DNA from: Siphlonurus alternatus
Taxonomy: Eukaryota; Arthropoda; Insecta; Ephemeroptera; Siphlonuridae
DNA: 64,000 bases
Assembly: GCA_949825025.1 (NCBI GenBank)
Contig: OX463779.1
Coordinates: forward strand, 24,596,816-24,660,815
Direction: 5' to 3'
This document shows positions 26,311 to 38,821 of the stretch, piece by piece. Under the pieces are notes generated by a model that was not told the origin of the DNA, searched no databases, and saw nothing but the letters and a program-made list of their open reading frames with translations. The position numbers and the translations under genes are program-made. How positions within the stretch are numbered: the stretch's first letter is position 1; every line of letters starts with the position of its first letter.

Positions 26311-27460
26311 AATCTAATGACTTATTTGCAATAAAAAATCGAATTGTTTCTAAAATTTGCGTTGAAGAAAAAAAAATCGTACTACATAATTATATATACA
26401 TGGTTATCCACGTGCGTTTTTTTCCGTACTATATAATTAAAGTTGATTGAAATGAGATGATGTACGTAGCTATCAAACAATGACCTACATAAATCGTCAT
26501 CACATGCGCCAAACATTGAATGAAATTGGTTGCTGAAAACGTCTCATGTGTGGATACATCCTCCCACCCAACCCTCACTGTTTTCAACCGGGCGTATCCT
26601 TTCTCAGCTCTACTTGTTCAGCCTCAATGTATTATGTAGGCCCTGTTGCAAATCTTCGTGATGCTCGAAATTCACAGCAAATTGTTATATGCAATAACAT
26701 TTTAACAATTTATTTTATAATATAAAGACTTGTCATTCATATTATATAGCTGTAACTAATGTAATAGCATGCAAATTTTTGTTGAATTATACGTCGTATA
26801 TTATATTTATTATTTTTATTTAATATTTAATATTGAGATATATATTAAACAATATGATGAGGCCGTTATAACTAATTTGTGTGTTGGTACCGTCATAATA
26901 TATTATAATAAGTATAGATAGTTAAGTACCCTCATTTATTGTTAAAGAGTCCCAGATTCCTATTACCGCGATGCTATTGTTATATAACTTCCAATATTTG
27001 TATTATGTAATTCTATTGTATTGACTTTATAATATTAATGCGTATCACATATTTGCTTTATTATGTAGTTTTATAATAGAAGGTTAAAACGTGATTTAAT
27101 GACGTCATATTAAAGAATTCATTTGTTTATTGATGGTTGTATAAAAACGAAGATCATGTTCAAATTTTTCTTTATTTTCTATAAACTCTATATCATATAA
27201 TATTAATCTATGATACATATTAGTTACAGTATGTGATAAATTTATAATAGAACTTTATGTCAAAAAATTATAAAGGTATATAAAGCATGCGACAAAGTAT
27301 TATACTGCAGTGATTTTCCTGCACTCTTGTCATGCATGTGTTATAGATAGATAGAGAAAGAGAGAGTAATTACGTATAATTCCATCTAAACGGTGATGCA
27401 TGTTGTTTCCTGGCATGTGCATGGCCACTACCGTGTGACCTTACTTTGGACCAATACTAA

Positions 27461-30458
27461 CGTTGTCGCATACCACCACTGTCTTCCAATGCAGGTCCAC
27501 TAAAAAGGAAATGCATTAATGCACCAAAACTTTTGAAGGTCACTATTTGCAGAAGGCTATCTATACCTTATAGAAACCTTATACCTTATAGGTTATTTAA
27601 AACCAAGGTTGAGTTGTATGACCCGGATGTTGTTGTTATAGTAGAGACGTGTTTAGATGGTGATGTTTTGGATGCAGAGTTAGGATTGTTGACGTATGAT
27701 ATTTTTAGAAGAGACCGCAATAGAGATGGGGGCGGTGTTCTGGTGGCTGTGCGGAAGCAGTTGAAAGGGAAGATTGAATGGGTTGAGCCTGATTGTGAGC
27801 TGCTAGGGGTGGAAATTATATTGAATGTCGAGAAGATTAAAATTTTTGCTGGTTACAGACCTAGGGATGATGCAGTGAATAAGTTAATGTTGCAAAGATT
27901 GTTGGGTCGGTTGGATGAGTTGAGTCCCGTGCAAACGGTAATAGTGGTGGGTGATTTAAATTTACCGCATGTGGATTGGGAGGATAGGCGAGAAGTTGGG
28001 GGCTCGGAGAGTCAGAGGTTGATTGCGAAAGTTTTAAATAGAGATTTAGTGCAGGTGGTTGAGGAATATACACGAGAGCATGTGACTGGTACCAGAAATA
28101 TTCTGGATGTAGTTTTGGTTCGGCCAGCTGAAATGTGGATAGATACGCAGGTGGTTAGGGGAATTAGTGATCACAGGATTCCCATTGTTGATTTTGTTGT
28201 TGGAAAATCAGTTCTGTCTGAGAATGTTAAAAAGAAGATATGGTTTTATGGGAAGGCTGATGTTGATCATTTGGAGAGTGAGTTAACTGATAGATTTGAT
28301 GTTTGGAAAGCGGTTGGGGCTGATGAAAATGAATTATGGAATTCCTATGTCGACATATGTTGTGAATTAAGGGAAAGTTGTGTTCCATCTAAATTGGTGG
28401 CAAGTGAAGTGGATCCGCTACAGTATAATAAGGAGGTTAGATGTAGGAAGCGACGTTTGCGCAGGGTGTATGGGCGTTACAGGAGAGGGGAGGTGCGAAA
28501 GAGTGCGGTCGTTGAATCAGAAATGCAGTTAAATTCTGCGAAGAAGGTAGCAGAGGACAATTTTATGCGGAAAATGTTTGATGAAAAGGATGTGGTGGGA
28601 AGCAGGCGACGTATGTTTCATCATATTAAGAGGTTGAGAATGGCAGGCAATGAAATGCCTGTGTTGAAGGATGACTTGGGTACTTATGTTACGGAGGTGG
28701 AGAAGGCTAATGCATGTGCACGGCAGTATCAGTCTGTTTTTCAGGATACTGTAAATCGTGGGGCTGGAAGTGAAGATTTTCAAACGGCAGGGGTGGAGCA
28801 GGGAGTTGAGGGTGAGAGACGGGCTAGTACAAATGGAGGTAGGAAGTTTAGGGTGAGATTTAAGGATGTGAGGAGAGCTTTGATGTCTTTGGTGAAGGGC
28901 AAAGCGTCAGGTCCGGATGATATTTCATGTTCATTTTTGAAATTAAATGTTGGCTTACATTGCAGGTATCTGGTTCATTTATTTAGGGTCATCTTAGCAG
29001 CAGGTAAGATACCTGATGGTTGGCGGGAGGCTTGGGTTATTCCAATACATAAGGGAGGTTCGAAATGTGATGCCAAGAATTATAGGCCAGTTAGTTTGAC
29101 CTCAGTGGTGTCAAAGGTGTTGGAGAAGGTTGTAGTGAAATTTGTCATGCAGGAGTTGGAGGAATCAAGTTTCTTTGGAGGGCAGCAGCATGGTTTTCGT
29201 AAGCATTTTTCTTGTGAAACACAGTTAGCTGGGTTAGTGCAGGAGTTGTCTGATGTGTTGGATGCTGGGGGAGAGATGCATGCGATTTTTCTGGATTTTG
29301 AAAAAGCTTTTGATAAGGTGCCTCATAGGGAGTTGGTAAATAAGGTTCGGCACTGCGTTGGAGATGAGGCGTTGGTGTCGCTGATTGAGGATTTTCTAAG
29401 GGATAGGGTGCAGAGAGTTAGGGTTGGAGCTGCGTTTTCAGACCATGTTAGAGTATCGTCAGGGGTTCCCCAGGGCAGTGTCTTGGGTCCTTTATTATTT
29501 CTGATTTATATAGAGGATTTGCCAAGAGGAGTGAAGTCGAAGGTGAGACTGTTTGCAGATGACAGTGTTGTGTATAGGAAGGTGGAAAGTGAGGATGACG
29601 TTGTTGAACTTCAGCAGGATCTTGATATTTTGCAAGGGTGGGTTGATGATAATGGGATGAAGTTGAATGTGGCGAAGTGTTGTGTGGTTGTGTTTGGCAG
29701 GAAAAGGACAAGGAGGGTGTTGCAGTATATATTGGGGGGTGAAGTTTTGAAAGAAGTTGAGAAGTACAAGTATTTGGGTGTGGTGCTGCACAGAAAATTG
29801 ATGTGGAATGAACATATTAAGTATGTTACTTCTAAGAGTAGAAAGTTCTTGGAGTTTGTTATGAGAAATCTGAAGGGAGCTAGTATGTTCGTGAGAGATA
29901 GCGCTTATAGAGCCATGGTGAGACCGATGCTTGAGTATGGATGTAGTGTTTGGGATCCATACAGGAATGTTGGGGTGAAGGAGTTGGAGAAGGTGCAGAG
30001 AAGAGCAGCGAGAAGAGTTATGGGGCGTATGGGAAGATGGAAGTTGGTGGGAGATGGAAAGGAGGTCAGAAAAGAGTTTGAGAGTGTAACTGCGATGATT
30101 GATAAGTTAGGGTGGGAGTTGCTGGAGGAGAGAAGGAGAAATTGTAGACTTGGTGTTATGTATAAAATAACAAGAAATAGTGAGGGTTGGAGGGAGTTGA
30201 GCTCTCGTATTAAGAGAGGTGTTTACATTGGAAGGAGTGATCACAGTTGGAAGTTGGATTTTGTCGGCAGTAGAAGTGATGTGGGAAAATATTCCTTCAT
30301 TAACAGGACTGTAAGAGAGTGGAATTTGCTGAAGGCAGAAGTTGTTGAAGCGGAGAGTTATGAGTTGTTTAAGAGGGTTTTGAGACAAGCAAACCCTTCG
30401 CGAGCCACCGTGGCGTAGCCACATTTGCCGCGTTAATTTTATTATTATTATTATTATA
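27461..30458 (+). mobile_element. Non-LTR retrotransposon (CR1/L2/Jockey-like)
   Basis: This covers the reverse-transcriptase frame, about 20 bases of 3' untranslated sequence and a terminal (ATT)n tail ending near 30458. No separate ORF1 is seen upstream, and the frame is closed by a stop at 27458-27460. The copy is therefore either 5'-truncated or of a single-ORF type, and its left boundary is unknown. The long intact frame implies a recent insertion. It sits in the proposed intron 1 in the same orientation as the host gene. The sense strand is conspicuously poor in C. Confidence 0.9.
27533..30418 (+). CDS. LINE endonuclease-reverse transcriptase (961 aa)
   Basis: Residues about 1-222 form an APE-type endonuclease: PDVVVIVETC with Glu39, GDLNLPHVDW with Asp141 and Asn143, TRNILDVVL with Asp192, and the terminal SDH (213-214). 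Residues about 440-770 form a non-LTR reverse transcriptase: ASGPDDIS, YRPVSLTS, the LDFEKAFD aspartate box (587-594), SGVPQGSVLGPLLFLIYI (643-660), the FADD catalytic site (674-677) and YKYLGV (745-750). A basic C-terminal region follows with no zinc knuckle visible. The first conserved endonuclease motif, usually N-[CA]-RS, appears as ICRRLS, so the Asn is missing. The start codon is simply the first ATG of the frame; related sequence may extend upstream to 27461. The protein nicks target DNA and copies its own RNA at the nick. This copy could encode full reverse transcriptase but perhaps a defective endonuclease. Confidence 0.93.
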   Translation: MKVTICRRLSIPYRNLIPYRLFKTKVELYDPDVVVIVETCLDGDVLDAELGLLTYDIFRRDRNRDGGGVLVAVRKQLKGKIEWVEPDCELLGVEIILNVEKIKIFAGYRPRDDAVNKLMLQRLLGRLDELSPVQTVIVVGDLNLPHVDWEDRREVGGSESQRLIAKVLNRDLVQVVEEYTREHVTGTRNILDVVLVRPAEMWIDTQVVRGISDHRIPIVDFVVGKSVLSENVKKKIWFYGKADVDHLESELTDRFDVWKAVGADENELWNSYVDICCELRESCVPSKLVASEVDPLQYNKEVRCRKRRLRRVYGRYRRGEVRKSAVVESEMQLNSAKKVAEDNFMRKMFDEKDVVGSRRRMFHHIKRLRMAGNEMPVLKDDLGTYVTEVEKANACARQYQSVFQDTVNRGAGSEDFQTAGVEQGVEGERRASTNGGRKFRVRFKDVRRALMSLVKGKASGPDDISCSFLKLNVGLHCRYLVHLFRVILAAGKIPDGWREAWVIPIHKGGSKCDAKNYRPVSLTSVVSKVLEKVVVKFVMQELEESSFFGGQQHGFRKHFSCETQLAGLVQELSDVLDAGGEMHAIFLDFEKAFDKVPHRELVNKVRHCVGDEALVSLIEDFLRDRVQRVRVGAAFSDHVRVSSGVPQGSVLGPLLFLIYIEDLPRGVKSKVRLFADDSVVYRKVESEDDVVELQQDLDILQGWVDDNGMKLNVAKCCVVVFGRKRTRRVLQYILGGEVLKEVEKYKYLGVVLHRKLMWNEHIKYVTSKSRKFLEFVMRNLKGASMFVRDSAYRAMVRPMLEYGCSVWDPYRNVGVKELEKVQRRAARRVMGRMGRWKLVGDGKEVRKEFESVTAMIDKLGWELLEERRRNCRLGVMYKITRNSEGWRELSSRIKRGVYIGRSDHSWKLDFVGSRSDVGKYSFINRTVREWNLLKAEVVEAESYELFKRVLRQANPSRATVA

Positions 30459-32393
30459 CCCTACTCTCCTGATGTGACACATCTGGGAATTAAGACTTGC
30501 CTTGCTGGATTGCAATCATGCAACTTTTTTTAATTATAACATTAATTAACATACTTGTGTCCTATTGCGAACACGGTATAAAACATTACGGAAACAACTT
30601 AATTTTAAAAAGTGACGATTTCAGTGTCGTATTTTTTATAAAACCATGTTTTTGTATAATTTTAAATATTTTATGAGGAAAATCACTGAGGTATGTTTTT
30701 ATGTATCAGCGGTTACTATTAATTATTATTGCTGCATGTATATTATAGTTTTATACAAATTAATATAATGCATATAATGCTTGCATGTTTTTTTTTACAG
30801 TATTATTTTTTACCATATAATTTTCAAATTGTTGTCATGTAATATAAAAGTCGTACAATGCTCTTAAAAATAATGGAATCTTCACATTTTTAAAAAAAAA
30901 AAAATCCATGAGTGTCAAAGGTAAGTTCTATATTAAATTATATGACAAAAACGAAGGTTGAATTAATTTCTTTTGATTTCACTCCATACCAATTGACTGC
31001 TGTTTTCACATTGAAATTATATTATTCAATAAGCATGTCGGTAAGGTATATAAAGTATAAATATTGCAGTCAGCGGTTTACTCCGCTACGGTCTTATGCA
31101 CAGAAAGAGGAGGAGGCGCCGCGGCCGCCGCGCCTCTATAGAGTTCCGTTGCTCTAACTGGAGTCGTCCTCGACGTGCCGGCATCCACTGCGAGCCTCAA
31201 TTAGTGCTTTGCATGGGAACATGATGGTGCACCGAGCTAACTGCCTTGTGCATGTGGCGATAGCATGACACGCGACAACGGGGAAAGAGAAATTGCTGCT
31301 GAGCGGAGAAAGGAATAACTTTATCGTCATTAAACCATAACATAACAGTCTAAAGGAAGACATGGAAATTACAAAGGCTCTATATGTGCATATTTGCTCT
31401 TCCACACTGTGTACATTCATATTATATTTATGCAGTCGTATAGTTCAGCTGTCACATGCGAGGGTCTAATATATGTGCATACAATGTGGTAGTGTAGGTC
31501 AGGGTAGGGTTATATAGTGACCTTCCTTCATCTTCTTCTCCCCACACTGATAACACGTACAGTATATAATAACGATTTCATGCATGTGAGAAAAAATAGT
31601 ATAACTTTTAAGGTTATAATATTCTTGTATATTATTTAATTTTATTAAATTTAAACTATAGGTATTTCGAGGTGAGAGAGAGGGAATCGTGAATTTCATA
31701 AATATTCTGAGGTTTTTCTTTAAGAGATTGATTGTGACCTGAATTTCTCTCTACTTCTAAATGTACCGCGAGAGGCGCTTAAACTAGTCGCGAAATACTT
31801 GGTAACTCTTTGGTTATAATAGTTAGCTGTGCTACAGCACTTTCACCGGATCTACTCGGGCTGACCCTATTTGCACCCCCTCCTCCCCCCTCTTTCCCTC
31901 CTTCTCTCCAAGTTTCGATCAATCCACTGTGCGAAATTATTAGCAGCCATGCAGCCAGCTTCCCAACGCCCACTCACTTTCTATTTCTTTTTGGACCCGT
32001 CGGGCAAAAATTCACCGACTGATTTGATAACTTCTTCATTCATTCATCTGTAAGATATTTTGTTTTTGTTCTTAATTGGTTTGTTACATAATTATTATGA
32101 CATTTTATATTAATGATTACTTTCTTAAAAAAAATAATTATGTACTATGTTATCAACTATAATAACTAACTATACATTTCAAAGTATATAACATTTTATC
32201 AACGGTGAGATAGCGCATGAGTGTTGAAAAAAATTGCATGAAAATATCATGCATTAAACAAATCATCAAAATCACACTAATTATTTTGCTTTTGTTTAAT
32301 ATTTTAAATTGCATGGTGCGTTTAGAGGTATAAAATAAACATAATAATGGTCTAATATTGTCTGGCTACTGTGCGTAAATTGATTAAGTATAA

Positions 32394-32453
32394 GATTGAT
32401 CGGGCCTTTTGCATGGGCGAGTTGATTGATCGGGCCTTTTGCATGGGCGAGTT
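32394..32453. repeat. 30-bp perfect tandem duplication
   Basis: Two identical adjacent 30-base units, each starting GATTGATCGGGCC and ending GGGCGAGTT. They lie just before a GC-rich island holding TGACGTCA (32486-32493) and TCACGTGA. A recent local duplication is the simplest explanation. Confidence 0.95.
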
Positions 32454-34185
32454 GGTCAGTCGTGCCTTGGCCTTGGTCCGTACTGTGACGTCATTGGAGA
32501 ACACAAGATAACAGGACGCGCATCACGTGACTAGACTTTGAGTTGCAAACGTGTAAGATTAAATTTAATGGTCATGGCGTTTTTTCAGGCAGCGCAAAGA
32601 TACTATTCCAATCTGTCGCTGTATCCCCGTGTATTGCATTTCATCCTCTCAAAGCCCCTCAAGAGAAGTCTAGAAGAGCAGGCGGGTAATTGTTGGGCAA
32701 CAAACAATGCGGGTGATATCGCGCGCTGTGCCTCGCACGTTTAGAGTGCTGCTTGCACTGGGCCAGGCATCAGCAGCAGCCCGCGTGAGAAGCGCCGCTA
32801 ACTCAGCTGCAAGCTTGCAGAATTAGGTCGCGACAACAATCGGAGCAGATCGCTCTCTGCATGACTCTATAGGTGACAGTGCTGGCTGGCTGGCGTGTTG
32901 ACATACCGAAACAATCAAACACCTATATCTAACTCGACGACATTTGTTCAAATTTTTCAAAGCTAAATATTCTGTTTTTTTTTGTCTTTGTCTTTTTTTT
33001 TTTTTTTTTTTTTCTCTCTTATCAAATGCATCCGCATACATTTGCATGGGTAAAAACTAAAAACAAAGGGAAGTGAGGTGGGTTATCATGGGTGAGCATA
33101 GCACTCTTTTAGCACAACAACTTTTACTGTAAAAAATAACATTTAACAATAACTGCGTGCATCAGCATGTCATATCATGTTTTAATTATCCTTAATTAAG
33201 CTGAAATAGATACATATATTATTTATATGTTAAATTTTACTGCAGCGTGGCTCTTTTTTATAACCAGTTCAATCATTTCAACCGTACTCTTTTTTTACTG
33301 TATTATATATATTATACAATAAATCAAGAACTTGAAATTAAATCCTTAAATTACATACTTTCTCTTAATTAGATCAATTAAATTATTATTTTAACTCCTA
33401 TTGAATAATGTTCCTTCCACTATATATCATCGAATATTTTATACATGCAAGCAATGAAAGGCTGTTTGAATACAATACTACTGACTGAAGAACAATTTAA
33501 AATTTGTAGTTTTGACTATAGAGGGTGTTACTACCATTTGGAGACGGTGTCCGAGTAATATCTTCCCCTATCTCGGGATGTTATAATCTCTGGAGAACGG
33601 TACAGCCCGCGTTTTGTTTGTCTGGTTGAGACGATAATGTTGTTACTGGCTCGCCACTCACTACTCGGCTTTCTCTCACTCGAGGAAGTGAAGTGTAGCT
33701 GGCTGGAGCAACCGCTATGGTGTCGTGGGCCGAGCCACCATAGCTTGCACGGAGCTCTAGAGTAGACTATACACAACGCCAGCAGCAAACCCAAACACAT
33801 CATGCAAAACCTGCATAAAACTGTCAATGACAGGATGTTTTCACCGACCATGCTCATAATATTAGAACCATTTCTGGATTAGCATGCATCAAAATAATAA
33901 ACTTCCCCTATTTGTTGGTATTTTTATTGATTATTATTATCAGATAGACGTAAATGCATTATTGCGTATCGTCTAATTATAAATTTTAAGTTAAACTAAT
34001 TTAAAATATGTTTTCTTTTCATATTAAGTGATAAAAAAGTTTGCTACATGTTGAAAAGGTATAATAGTGAGCAAGGTCGCTATAGGATGTGTATTTATTT
34101 GTCCCCGCCCTGACGCCAATGCTGCTGCGGCCCGCGAGTCCGCCTGTCCGTCCGTCCGCCCTCCTCCTCCGCCTGCTAGTTATTG

Positions 34186-34194
34186 TGACCTTGA
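34186..34194 (-). promoter_or_regulatory. TCAAGGTCA nuclear-receptor half-site
   Basis: TGACCTTGA on the plus strand is the exact monomeric site for FTZ-F1/ERR-type nuclear receptors. It sits in a GC-rich island (about 34.08-34.29 kb) inside proposed intron 1. Motif only; binding is not shown. Confidence 0.3.
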
Positions 34195-34934
34195 CGGTCT
34201 CCTCGCGCCCAGTGGAGCCAGCCTGTCAGCCACATCCTAGTCCGCCATTATTGTTGCCTTCTCGACACCTAGAGGCTCTCTGATCCTCGTTATAAAACCA
34301 GAAGCACTCTTGTTAAAAGTCCATACAGGGGCCATGCATGCAACGCGTGCCAAGTGAAAGTTCAGGGCGGGGTCGGCATGGAAACCTGCTTGCTTGATCT
34401 ACCGCATACATGGTAGTAATCGGCTACCACACTGACCCACCCCAATAAGGTGTTCGTGCTAGGGGTTGATATTTGCTTGGAGACGGTTCTATAGTACCCA
34501 CCGATGGTTCTCCACATGCAGTTTCTTACTATGATGGGAAGACATAATTGGAGATTATTCTCGTCTACACTCTCGATCATCCGCAACAGTTTCACCGGAA
34601 GAGCTTGGAAACGTACACAAAATTTTCACACGTGCTCCTTTTCTCATCTTATCCTCCTTTCATTCATACTTCCTTTGAAAATTAATTAACTTGCAATTTC
34701 CTCATGAATAAAGAGACAAAATAAAAACTGACGGACGAAATTATTAGTGCAAAATGTTTTTAATATGTTTTGGTAAATGTTTATTTAAAATACGTTAATC
34801 GTATATTGTTTCCTGTTATATTTCTGTGAACATTAATTTTGAACTGCAGCAAAGCGATAAATGAGATTTCTCAAAGTTTATTACATTACATAGTAACAAA
34901 GGCATTGCTAGCTGCTGCCTGCAAGCAAGTATAC

Positions 34935-35030
34935 GGTTAACTGCGGTCATTTCCGCTCCGTCTGTGTGCGCTGTATCTCTCTTGTCCCACCAAAGCCACA
35001 ACGTTCCGGGTTCAATCCTTGGCTTCACCA
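34935..35030 (+). repeat. Possible tRNA-derived SINE remnant
   Basis: CCGGGTTCAATCCTTGG can fold as a T-arm with a canonical box B loop and is followed by CTTCACCA. Upstream GGTTAACTGCGG resembles the end of box A. The spacing is longer than in a real tRNA, and the acceptor stem is not restored, so this is at best a degraded tRNA-like SINE head. No poly(A) tail was seen. Confidence 0.25.
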
Positions 35031-36471
35031 AAACTGCCTGCCGCGCGTTGTGTAACGTTTATACAAATCTGCATGTATGCATGATTGAATCACTCTTACC
35101 AGTTAGAAGATCTTTGTCTATTGTTACCGACTGTGTATGTTGGAAGAATTTTCATTCATGAATTATACGAATTCTTTTGATACAATTTTTTTTATGTAGT
35201 TTTCCTTCGGTTATAAGTGTTATAGCATTCGAAATAATGGATTGTGCATAATCAAAGATGAAAATGTACTGCGAAATAAACTTATTTAATTTTATCAGTT
35301 TTTTGTTGTAGACCATCAGTATATAATATTAGTGTAAAAAAGAGAAACTCTTTTAACTCTGAAGTCTCTGAACCAATGATTGTAGTAAATAATAAAAATG
35401 TTAAGTTCACATACAATATAAATATTATAAATGAATTTATTATTTTAAAAATTATCGTTTAGCTCTTAATCTCATTGTCATTATCATATTAAACACAGAC
35501 CAGGAAATTTCAAGGAAAAGCCTAGCTGTGTTGTTTATTTGTCTGTAAATTCATATAGTAAACATTGTCTCAAGACATTACGCTATATATGTACGACAGA
35601 AAGCTATAGCGTTATCATGCCAACTGTATTAGTCAAACATGCAAGATAAGACTTCAGCAAAAGTCCCGCGGGCCAGCTGCACGAGGCCCAGTGGTCTCGT
35701 TGGTCTCGGCCAGCACGGTGAAATTACTACCATCCATGTAACGTACCGAGCGAGTACCATGCAGTCATGGTGTTTTTAATGTTATTATACTTTATACTGG
35801 GGGGGGGGAGTATTGGTAGTATTTATATTTTGATTTGTTCTATTTTAAATAAAACTAATATGCCGGGCGGTGACAACACGCATCAAAGATGCAATGGGGA
35901 AGTGCACATTTTACTTGCTCCTAAACAGTTTACCTTGCTTAGAACACTTCGCCTTGATGTTATAGGTAAATATTCTGGAATAAATCTAAATAAGTTATTA
36001 CACATTCAGCGGGGGCAAGGTGGTGTCTTCATCTTCAAAACTTGATGCTCAGCTGTGGTGCTGAACAAGTTGCCTAACCTCACGGCGCGATATTCTCACG
36101 CAGCCAAGACGGACACAATTTTACTATATTTCAACTATTGTTTGGGTGACAGTGAATCTTTCTTTATCCCTGCTTTGTCCATGGATGTTTAGGTCATAAA
36201 GATAACTCTAACGTTACATCTGCTCTATAAAATTGCAAATCGTTGTGTCTTAGAGCTTCAGTACCAACAAATCAGACAATGAATTTAGAAACATCATGCT
36301 GTTCCGATGTTCTGAGATGTATGTGGTTCAATAAATTTAAATTTTGAATCGGAAGTAAACATAATTTAATTTGAGAATAACAAAAATCAATAAAAAGAAG
36401 TGTAGCAAAAACGGCTAACATGTAATATATGTAGGTGGGTGAATGGTTCCCATCACGGTCAGTTTAATTAA

Positions 36472-37184
36472 AGGCCTTATGAACCTTTGCACAATATTAA
36501 GTACACGATAAGCTTTGCTTCAGTATGATTCGGCTGCATAAAATTTTTTGTTTCAGCATGCAGCACAAATATCAGAGATAATAGCCGATGAAAAGGAACA
36601 TGTGACGTCATTCACGCTCATTCAGCGGCGACAATATAGGGAAATCCCTGCAAAAGATAGGTTCACTCCCGCCGCAACCACGGCCACAATTTGACTTCTG
36701 GAAATTTGAAACTTTACCAGGGCAGTCTTGATAGTATTTTTCAAATAGCCTGAAAGATTTTTTTTGATAATCCGACGTTCATACAAACTGAGTTATTGCG
36801 GTAGAAAGAGGAGCAAAAATGTTGTATAGGAAAACAATGTTAAATTTTTGGCTTATCTTGCTACCGCAATAACTCAGTCTGTACACATGCCACCAAAAAA
36901 ATTCTTTCAGGCTATTTGACAAATACTATCAAGACTGCCCTGGTAAAGTTTCAAAATTCCAGAAGTCAAATTGTGGCCGTGGTTGCGGCGGGAGTGAACC
37001 TATCTTTTGCAGGGGTTTCCCTATATTGTCACCGCTGAATGAGCGTGAGTGACGTCACAGGTTCCTTTTCATTGGCTATTATCTCTGAAATTTGTGCTGC
37101 TGAAACAAAAAAAATTATGCAGCCGAATCATACTGAAGCAAAGCTTACCGTGTACTTAATATTGTGCAAAGGTTCATAAGGCCT
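36472..37184. mobile_element. Palindromic element P3, copy 2
   Basis: A 713-bp palindrome closely matching copy 1 (16063-16777) over its full length: the same AGGCCTTATGAACC ends, TGACGTCA in both arms (36603-36610, 37050-37057) and the same TTGTATAGGAAAACAATG centre. TTAA precedes the left end (36468-36471), but the right flank is CATA, so the target duplication is either mutated or absent. It lies within proposed intron 1, where a transcript would fold into a hairpin of about 330 bp. Confidence 0.88.
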
Positions 37185-38517
37185 CATATTTTTGTGTTAA
37201 AAAATAAACCGTTATTTGATTTGAAATGTGGTGGCATGTAGAAGTTTGGAGTGATAAGCCTAGAGAGTAATTAGTAAATCATTATAATGTAATTTTTTGT
37301 TGTAATTATATTACATACAGGGTTAGTCATGATTCATATATGGTGAGTCATACAGGCTTGCAATAAATTGCAACTGGACTGTTCCTTGTTTGGTCTTTTA
37401 TGGCAGCTATAGCTCATGGTTATACAGTGCATGGTGACTTGAAAGTGTTGCAAGGCCTTTAAAATTTATTATTTTGACGATTCTTCTGCCTGACGTAGTA
37501 TATGCGCATATATTTTTTATATTCTTGGACAGAAGGTAAAGCAATAATAGTTAATATATGGAGGGAGAGATGAGACGTTGACTGGACTGACACGTGTGTA
37601 CACACAGTTGCGTCATGTGGTGTCCCGCGTTATCACGTCAGGTGCTCTGTGGGCGAAGCTCTGCTGTTGTCACAGTGACCACGTGTCCAGCATGTGATTA
37701 CCAAACATATTATTATTACCACCCATATTACGAAGATTGAACGCTGATTTTTAAGATGAGCGAGAACAGGTGCTCGTTCTGCATGCAGTGTCATGAGCTA
37801 TTTCCACCGTAGTCACCACCGCCGCGGTCACTTGCGAGCAGAGTGACCCAGAAAGCAGAAAGCATAGACTGCAGGGACGCTGACTCTCAATTCTCTACGA
37901 AGTACTGGAAACATATATCTGGAACTTAAGTATAACCTAGCTGCATAAATGTACTCAAATAGAATGCTGAAATTTATGAAAGTCTAGTCCTTTTTGCTTT
38001 TGCCACAGGAGCATTGAATTATCTATAATTATTTTCAAATATTCAAATATTGAAAAATAAATTGTAACAATGCCCATAAAAGAAATAATTGACAATCTTG
38101 TTGAATCAAGTGGATGATATCAAAGATGCTGACCCTTTTATGTTAAACTAAAAGCCCTGACTATATAGAACCGGTGACCTTCTCATAGTTCTCATGCATG
38201 ATGAGAGAAAATGTAGTCATTAGAAAAAGTACATAAATGTTTGATCATATAGTATTTAATATATTTTTTATTTGTAGAAGCTTTAGATCAACTAGAGCAT
38301 AATATATATATGATTCGAAGTAACAATATAGTAAATTAAGTAAATAAAAAACATAATACTTTGTATATTAAAGCAAACAAACAGTATGCTGGGAAAGAAT
38401 TGTAATTTGAATTGGAGCACTTATATATCTTTAATTAATTATTATTAATTTTTATGTTGACAATAAATAAGGAAGAAAGTGAATCAAGAGATTATTTGTT
38501 ACAGGTGATTGAAAAAC

Positions 38518-38518
38518 G

Positions 38519-38569
<51 letters not shown>

Positions 38570-38667
38570 TTTCTCTTGTGGCTATACATAATACAACATA
38601 GAGACAAAAAAAAATTATAAATATAACTTAAAAATTAAACATGATACAATATTACATGCACTTAGAA
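38518..38667 (-). mobile_element. LINE/SINE 3' end with (AAAT)n tail, copy 1
   Basis: On the minus strand the unit reads through AACTTAAAAATT, TTTGTCTCTATGTTGTATTA and GCCACAAGAG into an (AAAT)n tail of about 60 bp. The same unit lies on the plus strand at 48389-48500. Shared sequence followed by a 3' simple repeat is typical of 5'-truncated retroposons. No coding sequence is included, so the parent element is unknown. Confidence 0.75.
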
Positions 38668-38811
38668 ATATTAAAACAATTAAAGCAAACATTAAAATAA
38701 CATTCATACACATATATAAATTGTGGGTTTCTTATAACTAATTTTCAATCATAATGTTAATTTAACACTTGATAATTTTTTAAGTCTTATTTGAAATTGC
38801 GGAGGATGATT

Positions 38812-38821
38812 GTCACGTGAC
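38812..38821. promoter_or_regulatory. GTCACGTGAC palindromic E-box
   Basis: A full 10-bp palindrome matching the preferred bHLH-zip (MITF/TFE/USF-type) site. It is just upstream of a GC-rich island at 38.87-39.50 kb. Other CACGTG cores in the window (about 24.38, 24.45, 32.52, 52.87 kb) have weaker flanks. Motif only. Confidence 0.3.

Noticed and set aside
27861..30424. Long minus-strand frames (70-106 codons) opposite the LINE
   Set aside because: They are antisense shadows that arise from the C-poor composition of the LINE sense strand.
30899..30916. Possible start exon ATGAGTGTCAAAG followed by GTAAGT
   Set aside because: Good donor, but the overhang is one base, the wrong phase for the 50351 exon, and the surroundings are poly(A)-rich with no promoter signal.
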